Assembly: GCA_019055375.1 (NCBI GenBank)
Contig: JAHQIW010006216.1
Location: 1 to 64,000, forward strand
Source: Parelaphostrongylus tenuis
Taxonomy: Eukaryota > Nematoda > Chromadorea > Rhabditida > Metastrongylidae
Length of the DNA stretch: 64,000 nucleotides
Direction: 5' to 3'
The notes under the pieces are model-generated. The model saw only the letters and a list, made by a program, of their open reading frames with translations. It had not been told where the DNA came from and made no database searches. Shown here piece after piece: positions 54,319-64,000 of the stretch. The first letter of the stretch is position 1. Each line of letters begins with the position of its first letter. A program made the position numbers and the translations under genes.

Positions 54319-57300
54319 ATGAAGAGGTTTCGTCGTGATGAACTGGCTGATCCGACGAACCCGGAGCCATCGCTTGTAGTCCATGTTCGTAATCTGAATC
54401 CAAAGGTGAGTGGCTCATTTCCAACGTAGCAGGTTTTATCATGAGTTTTGGGGCTTATTCACATCCTCATCCTCTTCTATGAACTCCAGGTCATCTAAGG
54501 ATTAGAGTAGATTTGGTTATTTCCAGGTTACACCGTGCTAGTTTTTGGTTCTATTTCGGGGTCGCGGAGGAAAAAGGGGGCCAGTATGAACTTACAGAAA
54601 GTATTTAGGCGAAAAAAAGTCTGATTGCGATCCCCTCTCTTTCTCCATAGGGTGAAACGCAAGCTGAACTCTCTCCCAAGATTCGAAATTTCTCATGTCG
54701 CTCAACATCCTTGTAAATGGATCAATTGCAAAATGTGTTTGTGACGGGAAAGTAGGGTAAACACTACGTCCCTAGGGAATTTCTTGTACTGTTGCTCCTT
54801 CATCTTTTCCTAGATTTCTTATCTATCTTGGGGCCGGTTATCTCATCTATACATGTATATATCTAAGATTTTGACCAAAACAGAGAGCTCTATCATAAAA
54901 GTACTTGCAATGGAAAGTGTACCTTTACTAAATATAGTGTTCCCCAGCTTCCTTGTGAAAATGCGCGATAGTAGCTACCGTGTATCCTGGCTTTCAATGA
55001 ATGTCAGTGTAAGCGATCAATATTCTGCTTATTTTGATGAGCTAGTGCGAGGTTTCTTCAAATCTATTATGTTGCGTATCGTCTTCATTACTGGCGTAAT
55101 AGAAATTTTGATGACAACGTGTCATCTCTTCAATGATAGCAAACTTCGAACTTGCTTTTTCTGCACATTTGATTTTTGCGTAAGTAAAAGTACGTTCTTT
55201 CACTATTTAGTAATTGTAAGGCCAGTAGCTTCTTTGGATACCACTGCCTAGTGCAAGGGGAATATGATGGGATAGCGAATGAAGATGAAACGTCTTACAA
55301 TTAGCGCACTGTGATGAATGAGGGAATAGCCTTAGTGAAACGACACAGTTATATCGTATCCTTCTCTTTGTTACCAATATGTAATTATTGACCACAGGTC
55401 CAGCTTTTCCGGGAAAAAAACGGAAACTCTTCGGCATTCTTTGTTCATACAGATCTTTGAACCTCCACAAACTCTGCGCATCTTGGGAAAACATGTTCGA
55501 AAGCCCTCTGGATCACAGGAAGACAAGCTCAACTTACTGTTTTTTTTCAGATTTCTAAAAACAGTAAGTCGAGCTTGTCATCCTGTGATCTAGAGGGCTT
55601 TTGGGCATGTTTTCCCAAAGTGCGGAGAGTTTGTGGCGGTTCAAATATCTGTATGAACGAAGAGTGCCGAGGAACTCGCACTTGTTCCTCACAATTTTGA
55701 AGATTACCCTGAGAAATACTGATCAGTTTGTGGTTTCTAGGCCACTGAAGCTGATTTGATAGAAGCACTTGGAACGTTTGGATTAATTGCCTACGTTACT
55801 GTTATTCCAGCACAGAAGATGGCATTAGTGGAATTTGAAGATATTGAAGGTGAGAAAGTTCTAGTGTTATCGCTTTATTCGTCAAGTAAGCGCTTATACG
55901 TAACAGCAGTAGAGCTATTGTTTAGCGTTTTTGTTGTTTATATTCCAAATCGAATGTTTTTAGCCGCTCGTGCTTGTGTGACGTTTGCAGCATCGAATTT
56001 GATTTTTGTTGCCGGTGATGCTGCTCTATTCAACTATTCGACATCGCAAAACATCCAACGCCTAGGGTTTGAATCGGAAACACAATGCAAAGTTTTGGTG
56101 ATTACTGTCTATAACGCACAATATCCGATTGACGTTCATGTGGGTGGTTTAGTCTCTGCTCAGTCTGTTGTTTTCTCAAACGAATTCTTGTGTAATGTTG
56201 AACAACTGCCCTTTTCAAATTGCGCGAGGGAGACATTTTTTCAAAGCAATTGCGAAGTTTCGCTCTGCTCAGAGCCTCTACCTATATGGGAGAGATCACC
56301 GATGTATTGTTACACGCTGTGAAATCTTATCATATTCATACTCCATATAGCTATCGTTTATGAATAGTTGTTCATTTGTGTGTGACAATACACCGGTAAC
56401 CCTATCCCATGTAAGCAATTTAGCGGTTTCGAAGAAGAAATCGCGGAGAGGTTAGCTAACGTCTTTGATGAAGATGTCAACCTTTCGCAGGCTCCATATA
56501 AAATCGAAACTTTGTGGAATAATTTTCATTTTTGAAAGCGAGGGTTGGTTTTCTGATTTGTAGTATTTCCCATTATACATTAATTATTTGCTTCAAACAA
56601 GAACTACTTCGAAAATTTCAGGTGATTCATCAAATATGTGAGCCTCATAGTAAGGTGTTAAGAATTGCAATAGTGAGGAAGTCGATGATGCAAGCACTTG
56701 TTGAATTTGAAAGCGCTGAATGTGCGAAGAAAGTGAAGCATGCAATAAATGGTGCTGACATTTATTCAGGATGTTGTACGCTTAAGGTTGAATTTGCAAA
56801 GGTATGTCGTGACTAGTGATATTTTTAGATACAATTTCTTTATTACATTGCAATACTTTCCGAATTCCTGAATTAGATCTTCTAGGGGAAAGTTCTAACG
56901 ATTTTTGCGATACTTAACGATATATTGTATAGTATTACAGCACAGTAGAATGTTGAGTATCTATAAATGAGCCAAAATTAAAAAGTGTTCCAAGAAAATG
57001 TTACGTATATGATAGATACATATATATATTCATTATATATTATGCTGTCTACTTATGCTACATTGAAATTTACTGAACTTTGCTGTTATGCCGTAAAAGT
57101 GCATAAGTTGCTCGTTTTTTGCCTCTCTTAACATTCGGTTCGCTCTTTTGCATACGAAGTTTTTTGATTGGCTCTCAAAACCCATTGAGCTATACCAAAC
57201 CCTCGAAAATAAGGAAGAGTTGACACGATCATTATAGTGTGATGCTACTCATGTGGAGCAACAGATATAATCAATAGGATGTTTAGAGCGCATTGTGCGC

Positions 57301-60300
57301 CTTTTTCAAAATATTCTCGAGTGGAGAGTGGCAGTGACTTTGATAAGAAGGAGTTTGTTTTGTAAACTATGAAGTGACCTGATATCTCTTTCTTTTGTAT
57401 CACCACTCTAACGTTTCTTTTGTTGTCGATCGAGCCATGTTCATTAGGGAGAGAGTTCGCCTCAGGTTCTTTTTGGTTATCCAGAGACAACTGAGCAAAC
57501 GACCCCTTTCGTTAAACAAGAATTCTACAAAATTGTGTTGGAAACACTCAAAGGCTCAAAGCTACGTTGCTGGAAGCGCGAAAAGCATATAAATGTATAG
57601 AATAAACTTTGTAGTATCATAGTTATGCGTTTTATCTGGAGTTTTTTCCGAAGCGGAGAAGTAAACCCCCAAAAGTATTGAAAATCGCACTTCACATGTG
57701 AGTCCGCTGGGCGCCATCGATCAGTCGCCGTGTTGAAAAGGTGCGCAGCTCCCCTGCCACGCATCTTCCCCAGACCGTGAAATGGCCGGAAAACAATGCC
57801 TGCGTGTGCGAATCAATCTTATTTTTCCTATTACATTACAGTGCAACGGTTTTTCCAGTAATCAAGAACGGCGTTGAAATTACCGAAACTTATGCAATCG
57901 ATTGGTTACTTATGGTTTCATGGAGAAGTTTTGTCTTGCGAGAAACATGCGTGTCTGAAACACAAATGTTTTCTTCTGCTTACAGCGCTGTTAGAAGAGC
58001 TTTTTACGGAAAGCTAACATATTTTTCAGTTCTTTCACACTTGTGCTATCGAAAGAGTACTAGTAGTCTAAACAAAGTTTTGTCCAGCGAAGTATAAGTG
58101 ATATTAAAAAGCGCGTGGTGCGTGTGAAACATTCTTTTCTGAATTCTACAACGCTATAAAGTGACATTCAATAGGCGGCCCCGTAGGACGCTAGCCAGAG
58201 AGTTGAGCCTTCGAATGATTATCAATAGTGAAATGCTAAGTCATTGTCTAGCGAAAGGGATCGTTTCTTCATTTGTCTCCGGACAATCGAAGATAATCAT
58301 CCCAATTGCTCGTATCTGCTAATATTATCCACGGAATGCTACACACTACTCAGATACATCATGATAAATAGCTCTTTATTATTGGTCAATGAAATGAAAA
58401 GCAGACGATGTAGAAGATGCTTGTATATTTGACATTCCTCTTTGATTTCCTACTGTGTAATCCGATCGGGTTTATTTCCAGCCAGACTACGTGAAGGTGA
58501 CCCGTCAGGACTCTGATCAGTGGGACTTCACGTTGTCCGAAGGTAATTCTACCATTTGTTTGCGCTTTAAGTTTTTGTTTTTCACTAAAAGCTTTTTTGT
58601 TCGGTTACCTGTATAAGTCATTGTTAAACGATGATTTGTATTATGATCATCGAGCTCCTGCTGCTGCTAGGGAGTGTATACACTAAAATATCTTTTCTTG
58701 AATGCGGATCTATCATCTAGCATGTATCCCTTCTTTTCCATGTATCACTTCATAAATAATTCAGATTATTTGAATTTATCCTAGCATTGTCAGCATCTGG
58801 GCTAAGGTTTAGTTACACACACACACGACCCGTCATCACATCGCTGTGCGCATCCCAGCGCTTTTTCGCATTTTATTTGCTCCCTTGCATTTATCTTTCA
58901 CAAAGGTCTTCCAACGTTTCATGTGTTATTTCTACTCTAGCTTTGGACTGTCACTTCTACTAATGTCGTGGAATGCTAGTCGAGACGATTATCATTTCGA
59001 TCTCGGAGATAATTCAGGCTAAGACGTCTAGGCTTTCCCCTAATTGATTGCAAGAGAGTGTTGGATGAGATCTATTAGCGCCTTTTTTATGACCTTGCGT
59101 CCTGGTATGCCTCTTCACTAGCCATTGCTTCAATCCGTTCTCGAGTACAATTACTGGTCGCATTAATTCGGAGTCATTATCATCCTGACTGTGACTATTA
59201 CTTGCTTTTTCAAAGTCCACGATATGGCATAGATACTGTTGAGGGTGAGATTGTTGCTAAAAGTAAGTTTAGAAAAACATATGGTGCAGAATGTGAGTGC
59301 AGCGAATTGCTCTGTAGAAAAATCACGTATATAGAGAGTTTTTGCTGAGTTTGGTGTTTAATCAAATCTCGAAAGGTTTTATGCAACACTAGTGAGCTCT
59401 GTACTTCTGTGTTCATAGGTATCCGATACAAATAAATTAGTTTTCAGGTGGCAAAGGCGACACGACTAGTGAACACAGAACACAAAGGAAAACACTTCTT
59501 CCTGGAGGAGGTACGAAGTTTATTTTGAAATTTATCTGCTATAAATTTTTAAAGGTTCCCTGAAGAATTACTTTAAATGAAAGTTTGCTAAAAGATGAAC
59601 TGCTTTGCATTGATTGTATTACATATTTGCTAAGCCCTTACGGTTCCATGGACCCAACCCTCTCTGTGTCTAACTGGAAAGGCTGGACGGCTTGCCCCAC
59701 TTCCTCTGTGACTCTGAACTCCCAGCGTGGAAATCCTTGTCTGTCTCACTACTCTCTGCTACTCGGCACACTGACACGCGACAAGCAGTCCGCATTGAAG
59801 GTTGCTGGTTCGATGCCCCACCACAATGCTTCACTTTTGTTTTTTTTCTGCTATTATCTTTTTGTTTTCATTGCAATTTACTGACACACCATATCACATT
59901 TTCTCTGATAGTAATACGCAGAACAAGCAATCAATGTATATAATTTATTTATCACCATTAATTCAACTGCAACTTTATAACACTAATTTTCAGCAATTTG
60001 CAACTTATAGTAACATAATATATTGACATTTAACATAACATAGGAAAATAAGAGCAACAGTGCAACTGAAGTGATACAATAATCTGTTCAATGTAAAACA
60101 AATACAATAAATATTTTTGAAATATCTACTCCTTAATGGCAAACAGCAACAGCAGCTGAATATTGTTGTTATTTTCCTGTTATGTTGAATGTAAATATAT
60201 CATCTTGTTGTAAGTTGTAGATTGTGAACAAATGGTGATAAATAAATTATATACTTTGATCGCTTGTGTTACGAAGATACTATATGAGATATGGTGTGAT

Positions 60301-63220
60301 ATGATGTGTCAGGGATTGGAACATAATGTAGTGAAAACAAAAAGATAACACCAAAAAAAACTATAGTGAAGCTTTGTGAGATTGAGACAGACTAGATAGG
60401 TGGTGGTAGGGCATCGAACAGAAACCTTGATTGCCGACTGCTCGTCACGTGCCATGGTGCCGAGTGATAGAGAGGAGTGAGACAGACTCTAATTCCCACG
60501 CTGGGAGTATAGAATTGCCGGGGAGGTGGAGAAGATCATTCAGCGTCCCCACGTTGAAGGTGAAAGTCGTCGAGGAGGTTGAGCAGACTGTCTAGCCTCA
60601 ACAGTTAGACGCCAGGGAAGTTGGGTCCGTGGAACCGTGAGGTTAAGTACTAGTGTTTTGCGACTTCCATTATATAAGACGTGGTGTCCTTCAACCTCTA
60701 TCGCTTGGGGTAACAGTTTAAGGTTACAGAATTTCAGTGCCAAAGAATCCTAGTCTTGGTGAAGTTTTGATTCCCTAGAACACCTTTAACTTTTTTTTCT
60801 TGTCTAATCCTTTATCTGGAACACCAAGGCCACTGAACTAATGAGATTTTCTCCTGTGGAGTAGACCCCTAAATGCGTCCTTCATTTTTCCAGCTATTGT
60901 TTTGCGCTGGAGAAAGAAACCTTCAAGATTGATTATTTTATTTATTGATTTCTTAGGAGCTCATACTTTCTGAGATATTTAGGTCCTCCTGGTGGGACAC
61001 CTTATAGTGGAAAATCGGGATACCACAGTATGGAGGAAAATAACGGTTATGCAGACGACCCATATGCTTTTCGTGGTTCATTTGTAGGTTTTTTTTTTGT
61101 TTTTGATCAAGTTTAGTATATAATGACTTTATCTCATCTTAGTCTGACCAAGAGTATCAATTTCTTTGTTGTTTCGATCTGACTAACTTTGAAGTGTTGT
61201 AGGCTGGACGTGGTTATGATAGCTATGGTGGACCATCTCGTGGCAGTTATCCTTCACGTTGGTTGTGTAGATCAGTCACATAGTTTATTGCTTAGAAGTT
61301 AATATTATCATTTTCTACTATAGGACGAAGACCTCCGCCTGGTTATCGTGGCGACTATGGAGACTATGACGCGCCTCAACAGTATCCTCCAATGGGTGGC
61401 TCGGTAATGTGTGACACTTACCCGATGCGGGCTTTTTCAATCAAAATTTTCTCTTCCAGGGCTGCGTAGTGATGATCTACGGCATTGATCAGGAGAAACT
61501 GAATTGTGAGATGCTGTTCAATTTATTGTGTCAGTATGGAAACGTTCTCCGAGTATGTTTTGAATATTTGCTATACATAACTTTCTTTCGTGTTTGTTCA
61601 TATTATCGCCACTTAGATTCGGTTTATGGCGACAAAAAGGGATACCGTTATGGCAGAACTTGGAACTCCAATGGCGGTATGTTGCTCCTGTCGAAATCTG
61701 TAAAGTTTACTATCCTAATAGGATTCTAGGTTTCAAATGTCTTGAAGTATCTCCAAGGAATCGCGCTGTTTGGTTTGACTCTGCAAATGAAGCCTAGTAT
61801 CCAGAATAGTGTTAGAGATGTACAGTAAGTGCTTACAGTTTTCCTTAGACAGTCCTATAGGTACAGTTGAGTTATGAGGCGTTTTAGTGAGCCGTTTGAT
61901 CTTCCTGATGGGTCTAAATCGTTCCGAGACTATTCCATGTCTGCGCTTCAGCGTTTCTCAACACCAGATGCTGCTGCTCGCAACCGACTAATTTATCCGA
62001 CAAGGATGTTACACTGGTATAATGCTCCTGTCAATATGGATGAGGACAAAGTTAGACAGGTTGGCTTTGCTGTTTGTGGAACAATGGTTCTTTTTTAATT
62101 AGCTTGATTCCATTGCTTGCAGCTGTTCTCGGAGCGAAAAGCTCCGGAGCCTAAGTCCGTCACAGTTTTCGTAGGGCGAAGTGAACGATCGTCTTCTGGT
62201 ATTGTGGAGATGGATACGATTGAACAAGCAAATGAAGCACTCGCTCTTGTTAATCACACACCGGTTGTGAGCCCTCTTGGAAAAGTTGGTTTATTGAATA
62301 ATATACGAGTTTAAATCATAAACGATTTGCAGTGATCTATTGAATAATATACGAGTCTTAAACATAGACGACTCCGGTGATATCTAAGGATTTTCTGAGG
62401 CTCACCTCATATGGTTTTATATCGGAGTTTTTAGACTCCGTACATTGTGAAGTTGGCTTATGCGACTCCATCGCGACGGCATGGGGGTGGCGATTCATCG
62501 GAGGATACTGGCGGAGGTGATGTTAGTTCAGGAGGATTTGCTCCACGAAGAGGGTTCCGAGGCGGTCCTCGGGGAAGTAGACGGTTTGTTAGACTACTCA
62601 TGCGTTCCCATAACCTAAGATTTCGGTTTGTTGTGATTTTTTGCTTTGATAAAAGATTTTTCTTTTGACTTTCACATGTGGCAGTTACGATGTGACAAAA
62701 AAAAAAACAGCACAACAACGACATGTGACAGTACACTAAAGCATTATATTACAACAAACACGTTGATCACACTCATAACCGAGATTTGAACAATACATTT
62801 GGCACACTTTCTTATATTTATTAGTTATGTATTTTGATGATTCTTTATTTATTCACAACAGACGGGTGTGTTTTACTCAGGCCAACTTGTATAAGCACAT
62901 AGAACCAGTTGACTTGCAGTATACCGATAAGATTCAGTCTCGCAAAATGCCAACGCGTAGGCGGTGGTGTTGCCTTTAACTCCTTCGGTACGACCGTTTG
63001 GTTTTTCGCCTGGGTTACGGCGTACCCAAGGGGTTATTGTTTTGATTACCACCTAGACTTCTTCAATCAGTATACCGTTAGTCAATAGTGCACAATACAC
63101 ATCACATCAGTGGCGCCTTTATATTTTAGCGGTATTGCAAGTGGTGGTGGTGGTTATCGGGGAGGGCGAGGTGGACATCGTGGCGGATCATACCAAGACA
63201 CATACTTCACACGTGAATAA
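54319..63220 (+). CDS. hnRNP L-like RNA-binding protein (four RRMs)
   Basis: Sixteen exons: 54319-54405, 55741-55849, 55964-56139, 56622-56801, 58482-58542, 59448-59510, 60983-61083, 61203-61257, 61324-61403, 61460-61552, 61617-61676, 61730-61824, about 61861-62059, 62123-62284, 62435-62583, 63130-63220, about 586 residues (human hnRNP L has 589). RRM1 from about residue 19 (SLVVHVRNLNPK, KMALVEFEDIE); RRM2 about 108-184 (ALVEFESAECAKK, NGADIYSGCCTLKVEFAK); RRM3 about 305-385 (VVMIYGIDQEKLNCEMLFNL); RRM4 about 430-520 (MLHWYNAPV, GRSERSSSGIVEM). The RRM2-3 linker is GY/PP-rich and the C terminus is RGG-rich (GYRGGRGGHRGGSY). hnRNP L binds CA-rich RNA and controls splicing in the nucleus. Exon 13 needs a one-base change in TTTT near 61891 or an unusual acceptor. 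C. elegans C44B7.2 is the likely ortholog (from memory). Confidence 0.93.
55420..55695. repeat. Long near-perfect hairpin in hnRNP L-like intron 1
   Basis: The left arm (about 55425-55540) and right arm (about 55560-55695) are inverted repeats with few mismatches: AAACATGTTCGAAAGCCCTCTG against AGAGGGCTTTTGGGCATGTTT, and GACAAGCTCAACTTACTG against CAGTAAGTCGAGCTTGTC. The loop is about 20 bases and contains TTTTTTTTCAG, a decoy-like acceptor. The right arm ends about 45 bases before exon 2 (55741). Confidence 0.85.
57420..58310. repeat. Repeat family C copies in hnRNP L-like intron 4
   Basis: CGACCCCTTTCGTTAAACAAG, ACACTCAAAGGCTCAAAGC, GTTTTTCCAGTAATCAAGAACGGCG, GAAGTTTTGTCTTGCGAGAAAC and GGACAATCGAAG blocks in both orientations. 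Open frames inside it are not supported as genes. Confidence 0.5.
59630..60655. repeat. About 1-kb foldback element in hnRNP L-like intron 6
   Basis: About 280-base arms 59630-59910 and 60285-60655 are inverted: CTTACGGTTCCATGGACCCAAC against GTTGGGTCCGTGGAACCGTGAG, AACTCCCAGCGTGGAA against TTCCCACGCTGGGAGT, and ACACACCATATCACAT against ATGGTGTGATATGATGTGT. The left arm has a B-box-like GCTGGTTCGATGCCCC. The core (59911-60284) is AT-rich and noncoding. Confidence 0.8.
62295..62360 (+). repeat. Short direct duplication in hnRNP L-like intron 14
   Basis: TTGAATAATATACGAGTTTAAA and TTGAATAATATACGAGTCTTAAA lie 44 bases apart, a small local tandem duplication. Confidence 0.8.
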
Positions 63221-63683
63221 ACGACATTGACATCATACAGTTTGCCTAATCTGTCCTCTGTGAACTCATTCAGTGTAGTTATTTCCTTACCAATGGAAGA
63301 GTTGTTGATAACCACAAACGTGGGTGTTCAATCCTTTTTCTTTCGAAGTAATTGCTATTGTTTTATTTGGTTCTCTGTCTGATCTGAATAGTATGCGACG
63401 TAGACTTTTTCTTTCTAATTGCCGGGATAACTAGAAAAACATCACACACCTAACTCACACAATTTTCTTGAAGATAGTTTGAATAAGGCCCAAAGAGGCG
63501 TTCGTTCGCTTCCGCTCCCTCAACGGTGAGTTAGTAATGACATGGCTGACCCATGAAAACTCATTGGTCAGGCTTCACTGTACTATTCGTATTGGATTGG
63601 TATTTTTGAGAAATCTCGTTATTTCTGTGAATATATGTGCTGCTATTATGCTTTCTTGAGCTCTCGTTTTAACCATTGTTGTT

Positions 63684-63689
63684 AATAAA
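63684..63689 (+). terminator. Poly(A) signal of the hnRNP L-like gene
   Basis: AATAAA in TGTTAATAAACG, 464 bases past the stop codon and about 143 bases before the acceptor of the next gene. An earlier AATAAA overlaps the stop codon itself and is less likely to act. Confidence 0.6.
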
Positions 63690-63824
63690 CGTTTCATCCT
63701 GGTAATATATGACGATATTAGCCTGTGGTCACCGCTTCCACAGATCGCCTTTTCGCTGCATAGTGATGCCTGATTGTATCTGATGTATGGTGATTGTTCG
63801 CTCGTTCAGTATTGTTTCTTATTC

Positions 63825-63832
63825 GTTTTTAG
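63825..63832 (+). promoter_or_regulatory. Probable trans-splice acceptor of the PSMD9-like gene
   Basis: CGTTTTTAG directly followed by GTG-ATG. Its distance of about 143 nt from the upstream AATAAA is what is expected of an internal operon gene receiving a second spliced leader. Confidence 0.5.
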
Positions 63833-63835
63833 GTG

Positions 63836-63925
63836 ATGGAATTGAAGGAAAGAGCGAAGAAACTTATCGCGGAACGAGATAGACTTGATGCTGAAATTGA
63901 GGAGAATCTGAAGATTGTAGAGGAG
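63836..63925 (+). CDS. psmd-9: PSMD9-like proteasome assembly chaperone, first exon only
   Basis: The first coding exon of 30 codons, MELKERAKKLIAERDRLDAE then IEENLKIVEE, ends at a GTGCGT donor. The helical start resembles the N-terminal coiled coil of PSMD9/p27 (human VQELMRRKEEIEAQIKANYD). PSMD9 helps assemble the ATPase base of the 26S proteasome and carries a later PDZ domain not in this window. The main support is the C. elegans order C44B7.2 (hnRNP L) next to C44B7.1 (psmd-9), recalled from memory. The exon alone is too short to be decisive. Confidence 0.65.
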
Positions 63926-64000
63926 GTGCGTAATGAAGTTTCACTTACATAACTATTACTATAGAGTTTTTGCTTCGCAAGACATCCTTCATAGCATTAT

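Noticed and set aside
55756..56322. 188-codon frame as a single-exon gene
   Set aside because: It contains hnRNP L-like exons 2 and 3 read through the intron between them. Splicing at 55849 and 55964 gives the correct RRM.

Overview
The window looks like chromosomal DNA of a clade V parasitic nematode (hookworm/strongylid type). Support: roughly 60% A+T, small conserved exons split by introns with TTTCAG acceptors, trans-splice-like acceptors 9-26 nt before the start codons, an FMRFamide-like peptide gene, and dense RTE-type and mariner-type remnants. The species cannot be fixed from the sequence alone.

Six protein-coding loci can be supported. On the minus strand, from right to left: a PEX3-like peroxin gene (49861 to 40773, seven exons), a UTP23-like rRNA-processing gene (38756 to 35844, six exons, fully reconstructed), an ITFG2-like FG-GAP/beta-propeller gene (about 33475 to 24256, incomplete) and a two-exon FMRFamide-like peptide gene (11165 to 10746) whose product is KSAFVRF-amide. 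On the plus strand: a four-RRM hnRNP L-like gene (54319 to 63220, 16 exons) followed closely by the first coding exon of a PSMD9-like proteasome assembly chaperone (63836 to the window edge). The last two have operon-like spacing. The genes do not form one pathway; they are housekeeping functions (peroxisome membrane biogenesis, small-subunit rRNA maturation, probable nutrient signalling, splicing control, proteasome assembly) plus one neuropeptide.

The rest is mostly repeats. 1-10.3 kb: AT microsatellites, a decayed RTE-type retrotransposon and degenerate repeats. 11.2-24 kb: intergenic DNA with a tRNA-derived SINE, foldback elements and a cluster of one inverted-repeat family (21.8-22.7 kb). 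25-32 kb: mariner and RTE fragments inside ITFG2-like introns. 32-46 kb: many foldback elements whose two arms are inverted tRNA-like sequences, plus SINEs. 47.5-48.7 kb: a 108/111-bp minisatellite inside PEX3 intron 2-side sequence. 50.3-51.4 kb: a tandem about 415-bp repeat. 55.4-55.7 and 59.6-60.7 kb: long hairpins within hnRNP L introns.

Most notable: the family of tRNA-like foldback elements; the single-peptide FLP precursor; single-base frame breaks in otherwise well conserved exons of PEX3 and hnRNP L; the long hairpin ending about 50 nt before an hnRNP L acceptor; and an ITFG2-like gene in a nematode. Function calls rest on remembered family similarity, not on a search.
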